Positions 36,230 through 45,428 of a stretch of DNA of 64,000 bases are shown one piece after another. This DNA is from Streptomyces spongiicola. GTDB lineage: Bacteria > Actinomycetota > Actinomycetes > Streptomycetales > Streptomycetaceae. A model generated the notes under the pieces. The model had not been told where the DNA came from. It did not search any database and was given only the letters and a program-made list of their open reading frames with translations. The stretch's first letter is position 1. Every line of letters starts with the position of its first letter. The stretch is from assembly GCF_003122365.1 (NCBI RefSeq), contig NZ_CP029254.1, forward strand, positions 4,613,501 through 4,677,500. The letters run 5' to 3'. Position numbers and translations under genes: made by a program.

Positions 36230-37744
36230 GTGACCGTCACGACTGACCTGGTGTCGTACGAGGACGCACTCGCGTCGTACGACCCCGTCATGGGCCTGGA
36301 GGTCCATGTCGAACTCGGCACCAGGACCAAGATGTTCTGCGGCTGCTCGACCGGGCTGGGCGCCGAGCCCAACTCGCAGACCTGCCCCACCTGCCTTGGC
36401 CTGCCCGGCTCGCTGCCGGTGGTCAACGCGGTCGGCGTCGAGTCCGCCGTCAGGATCGGTCTCGCGCTGCACTGCGAGATCGCCGAATGGTGCCGCTTCG
36501 CCCGGAAGAACTACTTCTATCCGGACATGCCGAAGAACTTCCAGACCTCGCAGTACGACGAGCCGATCGCCTTCAACGGCTATCTGGACGTCCAGCTCGA
36601 GGACGGCGAGGTCTTCCGCGTGGAGATCGAGCGCGCCCACATGGAGGAGGACACCGGCAAGTCGACGCACGTCGGCGGTGCCACCGGCCGTATCCACGGC
36701 GCGTCGCACTCCCTGCTCGACTACAACCGGGCCGGCATCCCGCTGATCGAGATCGTCACCAAGCCCATCGTGGGCGCCGGTGACCGCGCCCCCGAGGTCG
36801 CCAAGGCGTACGTCGCCGAACTGCGCGAGCTGATCCGCGCCCTCGGCGTTTCCGAGGCCCGGATGGAGATGGGCCAGATGCGCTGCGACGTCAACCTGTC
36901 GCTGATGCCGAAGGGCTCGGAGACGTTCGGTACCCGCAGCGAGACCAAGAACGTCAACTCGCTGCGCAGCGTGGAGCGCGCTGTCCGCTTCGAGGCCCGG
37001 CGCCATGCCTCGGTGCTGGGCGACGGCGGCACGATCGTGCAGGAGACCCGCCACTTCCACGAGGACGACGGCTCCACCACGTCCGGCCGGGTCAAGGAGG
37101 AGGCGGAGGACTACCGCTACTTCCCGGAGCCCGACCTCGTCCCGGTCGCCCCGTCCCGTGAGTGGGTCGAGGAGCTGCGCGCCGGACTGCCCGAGCTGCC
37201 GCGGGTGCGCCGCAACCGCCTCCGCGAGGAGTGGGGCATCTCAGGGCACGACATGCAGTCGATCCTGAACGCGGGTGCGATCGACCCGATCGTGGCCACC
37301 ATCGACGCCGGCGCCGACCCCGTCTCCGCCCGCAAGTGGTGGATGGGCGAGCTGGCACGCAACGCCAACGAGTCGGGCCGCTCGCTCGAGGAGCTGCCGA
37401 TCTCACCGGGGCAGGTGGCCCGGGTGACCGCCCTGGTCGCGGACGGCTCGCTCAACGACAAGCTGGCCCGTCAGGTCATCGAGGGCGTGCTGGCCGGCGA
37501 GGGCGATCCGGACGCGGTCGTCGAGAAGCGGGGCCTGAAGGTCGTCTCCGACGAGGGCGCGCTGGGCGCGGCCGTCGACGAGGCGATCGCCGGCAACGCC
37601 GCCGTCGCCGACAAGATCCGGGGCGGCAAGGTCGCCGCGGTCGGCGCGCTGGTCGGCGCCGTCATGAAGGCCACGCGCGGTCAGGCCGACGCGGCCCGGG
37701 TCAAGGAGCTGATCCTGCGGAAGCTCGGTGTGACCGAGGGCTGA
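36230..37744 (+). CDS. gatB: Aspartyl/glutamyl-tRNA amidotransferase subunit B
   Basis: 504-residue subunit that phosphorylates the misacylated amino acid and transfers ammonia to it. Start GTG 36230 has GAGAGGGAAAG upstream. The GLEVHVEL strand, the zinc site in CGCSTGLGAEPNSQTCPTC, MEEDTGKS and the helical YqeY-like tail (GDPDAVVEKRGLKVVSD region) are all present. Sixteen bases separate it from the small membrane-protein gene. A strong terminator follows the stop. Confidence 0.97.
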   Translation: MTVTTDLVSYEDALASYDPVMGLEVHVELGTRTKMFCGCSTGLGAEPNSQTCPTCLGLPGSLPVVNAVGVESAVRIGLALHCEIAEWCRFARKNYFYPDMPKNFQTSQYDEPIAFNGYLDVQLEDGEVFRVEIERAHMEEDTGKSTHVGGATGRIHGASHSLLDYNRAGIPLIEIVTKPIVGAGDRAPEVAKAYVAELRELIRALGVSEARMEMGQMRCDVNLSLMPKGSETFGTRSETKNVNSLRSVERAVRFEARRHASVLGDGGTIVQETRHFHEDDGSTTSGRVKEEAEDYRYFPEPDLVPVAPSREWVEELRAGLPELPRVRRNRLREEWGISGHDMQSILNAGAIDPIVATIDAGADPVSARKWWMGELARNANESGRSLEELPISPGQVARVTALVADGSLNDKLARQVIEGVLAGEGDPDAVVEKRGLKVVSDEGALGAAVDEAIAGNAAVADKIRGGKVAAVGALVGAVMKATRGQADAARVKELILRKLGVTEG

Positions 37745-37762
37745 TCCCGGGCGCTTCGGCAC

Positions 37763-37797
37763 GAGGGGTGGGACACCGAGCCGGTGTCCCACCCCTC
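37763..37797 (+). terminator. Strong hairpin terminator after gatB
   Basis: A perfect 15-bp stem, GAGGGGTGGGACACC against GGTGTCCCACCCCTC, with loop GAGCC, starting 19 bases after the gatB stop. There is no U-run, which is common for terminators in this genus. Confidence 0.85.
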
Positions 37798-38124
37798 TCC
37801 GGTTCCCGCCGGCCGGGCGCGCCGTCCCGGTGACCGGTATGCACGGGGCCGGACCGGCATACGGGGGCCGTCCGCGGGCGGGTACCGGCCGGGCGGGTCG
37901 CGGCCCGGCCCCGCGGTGCGGACTTCGGCGTGGGCCGTGCCTGCGGACTTCGGCGTGGGCCGCAGGGGCGAGACCGTGCGGACTGCGCGGCGTGAGTCAC
38001 GCGCGCCTGCCATCCCCGTAGGGCCGGCTCTGCCTGGACGCAGGAGGCCACGCGGCAGCCGGCCGCGGCCCACCGCCAGGCCCGGTCCCTCGCGGGCCGG
38101 TACTTCAGCGCCGGGTCAGGTCGA
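37798..38124. other. Intergenic region with one direct repeat
   Basis: Holds an exact 21-base direct repeat, TGCGGACTTCGGCGTGGGCC plus G, at 37917-37937 and 37942-37962. Both neighbours end here (gatB from the left, the minus-strand hypothetical gene from the right). I see nothing else. Confidence 0.6.
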
Positions 38125-39039
38125 CTACGTCCGTATCCCCAGGCCCGGCAGCCACAGCTCGCCGCGGCCGTCGACACCGGCTTCCCGGGCGGACAGCTCC
38201 TGCGGCCCGAGCGCGCCGCGCGAACGGAGTTCCGTGACGGCCAGCCGCGCCGCAGCGGTCGGGGAGTTCTCCGCGGCCTCCGGGAACGCCGAATGCCACC
38301 AGCCTCGGTCGTGGCCATGCCAACCGCATTGCCGCATGAGCCAGTCCCGCTCCGGGCACTGCTTCGCGTCCCGGTCGTCGATCGCCACCCCCAGTCCCTC
38401 GCCCGGACTGTACGAGACGACGAGGTCGCGGCCGGGATCCCGGTCGGCCACCACCGTGAACCCGGCCCAGTCGCCCGGCACCTGCACGGGAAGCTGTTCC
38501 GCCCACGCGGCGAGGAGCAGCTCCAGGGCGCTCTCCAACTGCTCCCAGTCGCCGGCGAGCCGATGGTCCGGTCGCCGCCACGGCGACTCGCCCGGCCCGC
38601 CGCGGTACAGCTGCCAGCTGTACGGCAGCAGGTCGAAGTCGTGCCGCCGGTCTTTCGACCAGGCGCCGCCCCAGGTGAAGCAGCGGTACTCGCCGCCCTC
38701 CAGTTCCTCGGGCCGGTGGACCGAGAGCGTGACGTGGAACCGGTCTCCCGACAGCAGCACCAGCCGGTCCGCGTCGCGCCAGCGGACACTGGGCCCCAGA
38801 GCGGATCCGCCGTACAGCGTCGGCTCCCCGATGGCGGCGACGATCGGCCCGTAGACCTCCCGGAACGCCTCGCGCCGCTCCATCCGGGTCGCCTCGGGCG
38901 GATGGTGCACGATCGCGACCGGCGGCCCGCCCAGATGATCCCAGGGCGACCGGTGCAGGCGCCGGGCTATCTCGGCGGCCGTGATGGACGAAGTGGCCGT
39001 GGTGGCGACGGCGATACGTGATTCCCCCCTACTGGTCAT
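38125..39039 (-). CDS. Hypothetical protein, 304 residues
   Basis: I do not recognise the family. The ATG at 39039 has no obvious Shine-Dalgarno; the open frame does not extend much further. The protein is soluble, tryptophan-rich (PSVRWRDADR, CFTWGGAWSKDRRHDFD, CGWHGHDRGWWHSAFP) and acidic, with a regular alternation of strands and helices. Third-position G/C bias is that of a real gene. The segment AEQLPVQVPGDWAGFTVVAD resembles domains of unknown function in actinobacterial immunity or chaperone-like proteins, but I would not name one. Both neighbours are unrelated. Confidence 0.7.
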   Translation of the reverse strand: MTSRGESRIAVATTATSSITAAEIARRLHRSPWDHLGGPPVAIVHHPPEATRMERREAFREVYGPIVAAIGEPTLYGGSALGPSVRWRDADRLVLLSGDRFHVTLSVHRPEELEGGEYRCFTWGGAWSKDRRHDFDLLPYSWQLYRGGPGESPWRRPDHRLAGDWEQLESALELLLAAWAEQLPVQVPGDWAGFTVVADRDPGRDLVVSYSPGEGLGVAIDDRDAKQCPERDWLMRQCGWHGHDRGWWHSAFPEAAENSPTAAARLAVTELRSRGALGPQELSAREAGVDGRGELWLPGLGIRT

Positions 39040-39659
39040 GAGCCCATGGTGGCAGTCCGCGGCGACAGCGCCACCGAATTGGCCCCGACGGCCCGTCGGC
39101 CAACGGCGGGATTCCGCCAGGGCCTTCGGGCGGGCGCGCCCCGCGGGCCCGCGCGACCGGCGGACCCGGCCGGGGTGGGTGCCGGATTGTCACGCCGTGA
39201 TACTGCGGGATCGCGCGACCGCGGACCCGGCCCGAGGGGGCCCCGGCCCGAGCGCGGGCCCGCGTGACCGCGGACCCGGCCCGAGCGAGAGCGGGCGCTC
39301 ACCGCGTCGCAGGAGGTCGTGGCCGCGCCGGCCCCGGCGGGGAGGCGGTGCTTCGGGCCGGGCTGCGGCGCGGCGAGACCGGCAGCCCCGGCCTCGGGGG
39401 AGCGGTTCCGTTCCGATGCGGCGGCGGGCGCGCTGCCGGAGGTCCCGTATCCGGCGCCGGGCGCGATCGACTGCGAGAGCCCCGGCTCCTCCTCGCCGAT
39501 CGCCTCCGCGACCATTCCCCCACCCCTGTGAGTATGGCCACGAAACGGGCGAAGGGTCCCTAACGATCACTTTCTCCTGAGAGAGTGTTGCGCTGTAGGT
39601 CATGTGTTCTTTGCGGGCAGTTCCCAGTGAAGATCCACGAACCACCAGGGAGCTCGTCC
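39040..39659. other. Intergenic region with direct repeat, MMPL promoter region
   Basis: 620 bases, no convincing gene. A 20-base direct repeat GACCGCGGACCCGGCCCGAG occurs at 39217-39236 and 39266-39285. Several open frames cross the region without Shine-Dalgarno or family features. The right end (TTCTCCTGAGAGAGTGTTGCGC near 39570-39592, slightly AT-richer) is the likely promoter of the transporter gene. Confidence 0.5.
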
Positions 39660-42215
39660 GTGTCCGCCATCGCCCGGTGGTGCATCAGGCACCGACTCGT
39701 CACCGTCCTGCTCTGGCTGTCGGCCCTCTGCGGCGTCTCGTCGGCCGCGGCGTTCGCGGGTACGGCGTACTCGAACGACTACGACATACCGGGCACCGAG
39801 TCGGGCCGGGCCGCCGACCTCCTCCGGGACGGCTTCCACGGTGGCTTCGACGGCGGGGACACCATCGTCTGGCACAGCGCTCAGGGCAGTGTCCGGGCTG
39901 CCGCCGTCGAGCAGCGGATGGCGGCCATGCTGGAGGAGGTCGAGCGCCTGGACGGCGTCGCCTCGGTCACCGGCCCGTACGGCGCGTCCCCCGAGCCCCG
40001 GTTCGGGGAGGCGGCGGGCGGGTCTTCCGGCGGTGCCCCGGGTGGTACGGGCGGTACGCCGGAAGGCGCGGGCAACACCGGCGACACGGGCAACACCGGC
40101 AACACCGGCAACACCGGCAACACGGAGAGTGCAGCCGATGCAGCCGGTGCCGAGGGTGCCGAGGGTGCCGCCGGGGCGGAATCGGCGAAGGACACCGGGA
40201 CGAGGTCCGGGACGGGCTCCGGGAACGACTCCGGGCAGAGCGCCGGTCAAGCCGCCGGGACGGGCTCCGGGAACGACTCCGGCTCCGGCGCGGGCTCCGC
40301 CCAGGACCTCGGCGCGAGTTCCGACAAGCCCGGCGGATCCGCGCAGATCAGCGACGACGGCCGTACCGCCTATGCGACCGTCGCCTTCGAGGGGAAGGCC
40401 GGGCACGTCCCAGAGGCCCAGGCGCGAGCCGTCGTCGACACGGCCAGGTCGGCTGCCGGCGACGGTCTCCAGGTCGAACTCGGCGGTCCCGCCACCGCAC
40501 TCACCGAGACGCCCACCTCGCACCTCGCGGAGATCGTCGGCGTCGCCGTGGCGGCGGTGGTCCTCTTCCTCGCCTTCGGGTCGCTGGCCGCCAGCCTGCT
40601 GCCCGTCGCCACCGCGCTCATCAGCGTCGGCGCCGCCTACGCGGGCATCGTGCTCCTCGGCCACGCCATGGACGTGGCGGACTTCGCGCCCGTGCTCGGG
40701 TTGCTGATCGGGCTCGGCGTCGGGATCGACTACGCCCTGTTCATCGTCACCCGGCACCGCAAGGGCCTCCGGCGCGGGCTCCCGGTGGCCGAGGCGGCCG
40801 AGAACGCCGTGGCGACGACGGGCCGCGCGGTCGTCTTCGCCGGCCTCACCGTCTGCATCGCGCTGCTCGGAATGCTGGTCCTGCGGCTGTCCTTCCTCAA
40901 CGGAGTGGCGATCGCCGCCTGTCTGACCGTGCTGCTGACCGTGGCCGCCTCCGTGACCCTGCTGCCCGCCCTGCTGTCCTTCATCGGGATGCGCGCGGTC
41001 AGCGGCCCGGAGCGCAGGCGGCTCGCCCGGTACGGGCCACGGCCGGAGCTGCCGACCGGGTTCGCCGCCCGCTGGTCCGCCTTCGTGGAGCGCCGCCCGA
41101 AGCTGCTCGGGCTGGTCGCCGCCGTCGTGATGGCCGTGCTCGCGCTGCCCGCGTTCTCCCTTCACCTCGGCACCTCCGACCAGGGCAACGCCCCCGCCGC
41201 CAGCACCACCCGCAAGGCGTACGACCTGATCGCCGAGGGGTTCGGGCCGGGCACCAACGGACCGCTCACGCTGGTCGCCGCCCTCGACGGTGCCGACGAC
41301 CGGCTGGCCATGCAGCGGCTGCCCGCGGCCCTGCGGGACACCGAGGGCGTCGCCTCCGTCAGCCCCGTGACGTTCAACAGCCGCTCCGACACGGCCCTGG
41401 TCGTCGTCGTCCCGGACTCGGCGCCGCAGTCGCATCGGACCAGCGAACTCGTCGACCTGCTGCGCGCCGATGTGCTGCCCGCCGCCGGGAGCGGGACCTC
41501 TCTGGAGGTCCTTGTCGGCGGCGTGACCGCGAGCTACGACGACTTCGCGGACGTGATCGTCGGGAAGCTGCCGCTGTTCGTCGGAATCGTCGTCGCGCTG
41601 GGCTGCGCGCTGCTGCTCCTCGCGTTCCGCTCGGTCGGGATTCCGCTCAAGGCCGCGGTGATGAACGTGGCCGCGGTCGCCTCCGCGTTCGGCGTCGTCG
41701 TCGCGGTCTTCCAGTGGGGCTGGGGCGCCGAACTGCTGGGCTTCGGCGGCGCGGGACCGATCGAGCCCTTCCTCCCCGTGATCATGGTCTCGGTGCTTTT
41801 CGGGCTTTCGATGGACTACCAGGTGTTCCTGGTCAGCCGGATGTACGAGGAGTGGCTGGAGACGCGGGACAACCGGCGGGCCGTAAGGGTGGGCCTCGCC
41901 GAGACCAGCCGGGTGATCAACTCGGCGGCGGTCATCATGATCTCCGTCTTCCTCGCGTTCGTCCTCAGCGGTGACCGGGTCATCGCGATGTTCGGCATCG
42001 GCCTGGCCACCGCGGTCGCGCTGGACGCCTTCGTCCTGCGCACCCTGCTGGTACCGGCGCTCATGCACATGCTGGGCAGCGCCAACTGGTGGCTGCCGCG
42101 CTGGCTGGAGCGCCGGCTCCCGCGCATCAGCATCGAAACCCCCGAGAGCCCGCCACCCCCTCATGCGAAGATCACCGGAGTGCGGGTGGGCGAGGACGGC
42201 CCGCTCGCCCGGTAG
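39660..42215 (+). CDS. MMPL/RND-family membrane transporter with glycine-serine-rich insert
   Basis: 851 residues from GTG 39660, with GGGAG 7 bases upstream. It is an RND-type proton-driven exporter: first helix near RHRLVTVLLWLSALCG, then an extracellular loop, a block of five helices with GIGVDYALF-like GVGIDYALFIVTRHR, a second loop and block with GLSMDYQVFLVSRMYEEW. The family usually exports lipids or drugs. Residues about 116-227 (40005-40340) of the first external loop are low complexity: GGSSGG, GNTGNTGNT, AEGAEGAAG and SGNDSGSGAG. Such a long linker is unusual in this loop. Cargo unknown. Confidence 0.9.
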   Translation: MSAIARWCIRHRLVTVLLWLSALCGVSSAAAFAGTAYSNDYDIPGTESGRAADLLRDGFHGGFDGGDTIVWHSAQGSVRAAAVEQRMAAMLEEVERLDGVASVTGPYGASPEPRFGEAAGGSSGGAPGGTGGTPEGAGNTGDTGNTGNTGNTGNTESAADAAGAEGAEGAAGAESAKDTGTRSGTGSGNDSGQSAGQAAGTGSGNDSGSGAGSAQDLGASSDKPGGSAQISDDGRTAYATVAFEGKAGHVPEAQARAVVDTARSAAGDGLQVELGGPATALTETPTSHLAEIVGVAVAAVVLFLAFGSLAASLLPVATALISVGAAYAGIVLLGHAMDVADFAPVLGLLIGLGVGIDYALFIVTRHRKGLRRGLPVAEAAENAVATTGRAVVFAGLTVCIALLGMLVLRLSFLNGVAIAACLTVLLTVAASVTLLPALLSFIGMRAVSGPERRRLARYGPRPELPTGFAARWSAFVERRPKLLGLVAAVVMAVLALPAFSLHLGTSDQGNAPAASTTRKAYDLIAEGFGPGTNGPLTLVAALDGADDRLAMQRLPAALRDTEGVASVSPVTFNSRSDTALVVVVPDSAPQSHRTSELVDLLRADVLPAAGSGTSLEVLVGGVTASYDDFADVIVGKLPLFVGIVVALGCALLLLAFRSVGIPLKAAVMNVAAVASAFGVVVAVFQWGWGAELLGFGGAGPIEPFLPVIMVSVLFGLSMDYQVFLVSRMYEEWLETRDNRRAVRVGLAETSRVINSAAVIMISVFLAFVLSGDRVIAMFGIGLATAVALDAFVLRTLLVPALMHMLGSANWWLPRWLERRLPRISIETPESPPPPHAKITGVRVGEDGPLAR

Positions 42216-42284
42216 ACCGGTACGAGGACCAACGGCATACCGGTACGAGGTCCATCGGCATACCGGTACGAGGACCACAGAGCG
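42216..42284. repeat. 23-base tandem repeat directly after the MMPL stop codon
   Basis: ACCGGTACGAGGACCAACGG plus CAT at 42216-42238 is repeated at 42239-42261 with two changes and partly at 42262-42284. The first copy begins at the base after the TAG stop. Confidence 0.9.
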
Positions 42285-42325
42285 GCCCCGGCACGCGTGA
42301 CGCGCCACGGGGCGTGAGGAGCGGG

Positions 42326-42889
42326 ATGTTCGCGATACCCCTTGGCGACGGCGCCGAACTGCGGCCCGTCGAACCCTGGCAGGCGCAGGAGTTCCTGGAG
42401 CACATCGAACGCGCCCGGGAGTACGCCCGCCCCTGGGTGCCGCTGATGGTGAGGGTGAAGGACGTCGAGTCGGCCCGGGCCCTGCTCCAGGACTTCGCCG
42501 ACAGGCAGGCCGCGGACACCGGCCGCCTCTGGGCCGTCCGGCAGAACGGCACGCTCGTCGGCGGGGTGCTCTTCCGGGTCTTCGACACCGCGAACGAGAC
42601 CTGCGAGGTCGGCGTCTGGCTGGAGCCCTCCGCCGCCGGGCGGGGACTGATCGGCAGGGCCGTCGAACCGCTCATCGACTGGGCCGTCGAGGAGCGCGGC
42701 ATGCACCGCGTCGAATGGCTCGCATCGTCCGCCAACCACCGGTCCATCGCCGTGGCGAAGCGGCTCGGGATGAGCCGCGACGGGGTGCTGCGCGAGAGCT
42801 TCCCGTGGCAGGGCGTCCGCCATGACATGGAGGTCTGGTCGGTGCTTGCGCCCGAGTGGCGGGCACGCCGCGCGGCCGGCGGCCGCTGA
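42326..42889 (+). CDS. GNAT acetyltransferase, RimJ/RimL-like
   Basis: 187 residues from ATG 42326 (GAGGAG 5 bases upstream), MFAIPLGDGAELRPVEPWQA. The acetyl-CoA motif is VGVWLEPSAAGRGLIGRAV, followed by GMHRVEWLASSANHRSIAVAKRLGM, the pattern of ribosomal-protein-serine acetyltransferases. Probable N-terminal or small-molecule acetylation; no target visible. Its neighbours do not suggest a pathway. Confidence 0.88.
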   Translation: MFAIPLGDGAELRPVEPWQAQEFLEHIERAREYARPWVPLMVRVKDVESARALLQDFADRQAADTGRLWAVRQNGTLVGGVLFRVFDTANETCEVGVWLEPSAAGRGLIGRAVEPLIDWAVEERGMHRVEWLASSANHRSIAVAKRLGMSRDGVLRESFPWQGVRHDMEVWSVLAPEWRARRAAGGR

Positions 42890-43050
42890 GGCACCGGCCG
42901 CGCGGTGCCGCTGAGCGACGGGCCGCGCGGGGCGGGGAGTACACGGGGACGGCCTCCGGCGCCGCCGGGCGAGCGGCCGTCCGGCGAGCGGGCGGCGTGC
43001 CCGCGGCCGGGCCGGACCACCGGATCGCGCCGTTGCCTCCGTCGGGTTCC

Positions 43051-43932
43051 TCAGCGGTCTGAGGAGTCGGCGTACCCGAAGTCGTACGCGGACCAGTCGG
43101 CGATCGGGACATACCCGAGGCGCTGGTAGAGGGCGTTGCTCGTCGGGTTGGCCGCGTTGGTGAACAGCACGACCTCCTTGGCGCCCGAGGCCCTCGCGGC
43201 CCGGCTCACCTCGGTCGTGACGGCGCCCGCGTAGCCGCGACCGCGCAGGTGGGCCGGGGTGTAGACGGGGTCCACCTGGATCACTCCGGCGACCATGGGG
43301 TTCGCTCCCGCCATGGCGACGGGGGTGCCGTCCGGGGTCTCCCAGAACGTGTAGTCCTTGTCCGCGAAGCGGGTGCCGGCCCAGGAACCGGCGTCGACGG
43401 AAACGGCTTCCCCGACGTCCGCGGCGAACTCTCCGCACCATCGCATGAGTTGCCCGCGGTCGCTCTCGCCCACGAGCCGGCCCCGGCCCGCCGGGAACGG
43501 CTCCGGTGGAGTGAGTGCGCCGAGGCGGTGCAGGCGCAGCCGGACGCGCGGTACCGGTGTTGCGCCTGTGCGCCGGTGCCAGGCCGCGGCGAACGCGGCG
43601 GCGGTGCCGTGGTCCGCGCTGACGGACGGGAGGGAGTGCCCGAGGGCGGCCAGCCGAACGGCGAGGCCGTCCGCCTGCTCGGGAGTGAGGGAGGTGAGGC
43701 CGAGGCCCAGACGGGGCGGGACGCGGTGGAACGCGGCCAGGACCTCGCCCGCCCGCTCCAGCAGGCCGAAGAGGGGCGCCCTGCCGCCGTACGCGGCCGC
43801 CCCGCGGGTACGCAGTCTCTCGGCCCAGGTCAGCGGCATGATGTGCAGGGCGAGCCGCGAGCGCAGGAAGTCCCCGGCTCGGGCGAGGAATTCGTCGACG
43901 TCTCCGGTGAGGTGCCAGTCGTCCGCGTGCAT
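43051..43932 (-). CDS. GNAT-family N-acetyltransferase with N-terminal helical domain
   Basis: 293 residues from ATG 43932 (GGGAG about 10 bases upstream), MHADDWHLTGDVDEFLARAG; the open frame continues upstream for 45 residues of proline/glycine text that I exclude. The N-terminal half is helical and unassigned. The C-terminal half has VIQVDPVYTPAHLRGRGYAGAV, the GNAT acetyl-CoA motif, and FTNAANPTSNALYQRLGY. Convergent with the other GNAT gene across a 161-base gap. Substrate unknown. Confidence 0.85.
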   Translation of the reverse strand: MHADDWHLTGDVDEFLARAGDFLRSRLALHIMPLTWAERLRTRGAAAYGGRAPLFGLLERAGEVLAAFHRVPPRLGLGLTSLTPEQADGLAVRLAALGHSLPSVSADHGTAAAFAAAWHRRTGATPVPRVRLRLHRLGALTPPEPFPAGRGRLVGESDRGQLMRWCGEFAADVGEAVSVDAGSWAGTRFADKDYTFWETPDGTPVAMAGANPMVAGVIQVDPVYTPAHLRGRGYAGAVTTEVSRAARASGAKEVVLFTNAANPTSNALYQRLGYVPIADWSAYDFGYADSSDR

Positions 43933-44120
43933 GCTGCATGATCTCCCAGGTCTCGCCCGCGCATCAATCGCCGGCCGCATCCGGCCCGCGTATCCACCGC
44001 CGGCCGCGCCCGTTCCCGGTCCACCGCCGGCCGCCCGGCTCCCCTCGGCCCCGCCCGGCCCTGCCATCCGTCCTCACGGGCGCCACCGCCGGGCGGCACT
44101 CCGCTGGCGGGCGGCCGACG

Positions 44121-45296
44121 TCACTCGACCGTCAGCCGCAGGATCCTGTCGTCCCCGGCCTCCGGTGTGCCCCTGTTGTCCGTCTCGCTGGTGACCAGCC
44201 AGAGGTCGGCTCCGCCCGCGGTCCCGGCGACCGGCAGGACCGTGCGCAGCCGGCCGTACTCCTCCTCGAGGAACGCCTGAGGGGCCGCGGACGGTTCGGT
44301 GCCGGCGAGCGGGATCCGCCACAGGCGCTCGCCCCTGAGCCCCGCCATCCAGATGGAGCCCGCGGCGTAGGCGATCCCGCTCGGTGACGCCTCGTCCGTG
44401 CGCCACTGCGCCACGGGGTCCACCAGGCCGGCCTTCCCGGCCCTGCCCTCGGCGTCGGGCCAGCCGTAGTTCCCGCCCGGCTCGATGAGGTTCAGCTCGT
44501 CCCAGGTGTTCTGCCCGAACTCCGAGGCCCACAGCCGCTTCTGCGAGTCCCAGGCGAGGCCCTGCACATTGCGGTGCCCGTACGAATAGACCACGGAGTC
44601 GGCCGACGGGTTGCCGTGGACGGGCCGCCCGTCGGGGGTCATCCGGAGGATCTTGCCGCCGAGGGACTCCCGGTCCTGGGCCAGCCCCGGCTCGCCGGCC
44701 TCGCCGGTGCCCGCGTAGAGCATCCCGTCCGGGCCGAAGGCGATCCGCCCGCCGTTGTGGATGCGGCCCTTGGGGATGCCCCGCAGGATCGTGTCGGGCG
44801 CGCCGAGTTGCTGCCCCTCCGGTTTGCGCTCGTCGTACAGCATGCGGGCGACGCGGTTGTCCGACGCGGTGGTGAAGTACGCGTACACCAGCTGGTCCGA
44901 GGCGAAGCCGGGGGAGACGGCGAGGCCCATCAGCCCTCCCTCGCCGGCCGGGGCCACGCCCGGCACCGAGCCGATCACCGTCTGCTTGCCCGTCTCGGCG
45001 TCGACGCGGGTGATCGTGCCCTCGTCCCGCGACGACACCAGCAGGTCGCCGCCGGGGAGGGACGCGAGGCCCCAGGGCGACTTCAGACCGCGGGTCAGCG
45101 TGGCCGCGACCTTCACCGACCCCTTCGCCGGGGGTGCCGTCTCGGAGGGGCCGCCGGCCGTGGCCGACGGCGCCGCCGGACGGGAGGCGGCGCCGTCGCG
45201 GCCGGCGGCGGCCCCTGCCCCGCCGTCGGACGAGCATCCCGCGGAGAGCATCAGCGCGGCAGCTGCGAGCAGGGCCGTCACCACTGAACGTTGCAC
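44121..45296 (-). CDS. Lipoprotein of the glucose/sorbosone dehydrogenase (PQQ beta-propeller) family
   Basis: 391 residues. The signal peptide ends in a lipobox LSAGC with C21, then an alanine/glycine/proline-rich linker to about 60. The propeller follows: SPWGLASLPGGDLLVSSRDEG, GGLMGLAVSPGF, GRIHNGGRIAFGPDGMLYAGTG, YGHRNVQGLAWD, SEFGQNTWDELNLI and NYGWPDAEG are the standard family motifs. Homologues oxidise aldoses, often with PQQ; whether this organism makes PQQ is unknown. Probably exported and membrane-anchored. An overlapping minus-strand frame of 387 codons is its shadow. Confidence 0.9.
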   Translation of the reverse strand: MQRSVVTALLAAAALMLSAGCSSDGGAGAAAGRDGAASRPAAPSATAGGPSETAPPAKGSVKVAATLTRGLKSPWGLASLPGGDLLVSSRDEGTITRVDAETGKQTVIGSVPGVAPAGEGGLMGLAVSPGFASDQLVYAYFTTASDNRVARMLYDERKPEGQQLGAPDTILRGIPKGRIHNGGRIAFGPDGMLYAGTGEAGEPGLAQDRESLGGKILRMTPDGRPVHGNPSADSVVYSYGHRNVQGLAWDSQKRLWASEFGQNTWDELNLIEPGGNYGWPDAEGRAGKAGLVDPVAQWRTDEASPSGIAYAAGSIWMAGLRGERLWRIPLAGTEPSAAPQAFLEEEYGRLRTVLPVAGTAGGADLWLVTSETDNRGTPEAGDDRILRLTVE

Positions 45297-45428
45297 TGTC
45301 CTGGTTCCCTTCGCCGGTGAGCGGTGGGGCGCGCGAACCGCGGGAGCCGCCGGCCCGCAGGCCCCGCGCCCGGGGCTCGGCCGGGCCGGCCCGCGGGGTC
45401 CGGCCCGGTGTTCCCGTCGTTCACGAAC

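Noticed and set aside
44074..45237. 387-codon minus-strand frame overlapping the sorbosone dehydrogenase-type gene
   Set aside because: Arginine/glycine-rich shadow; the other frame has a lipobox and family motifs.
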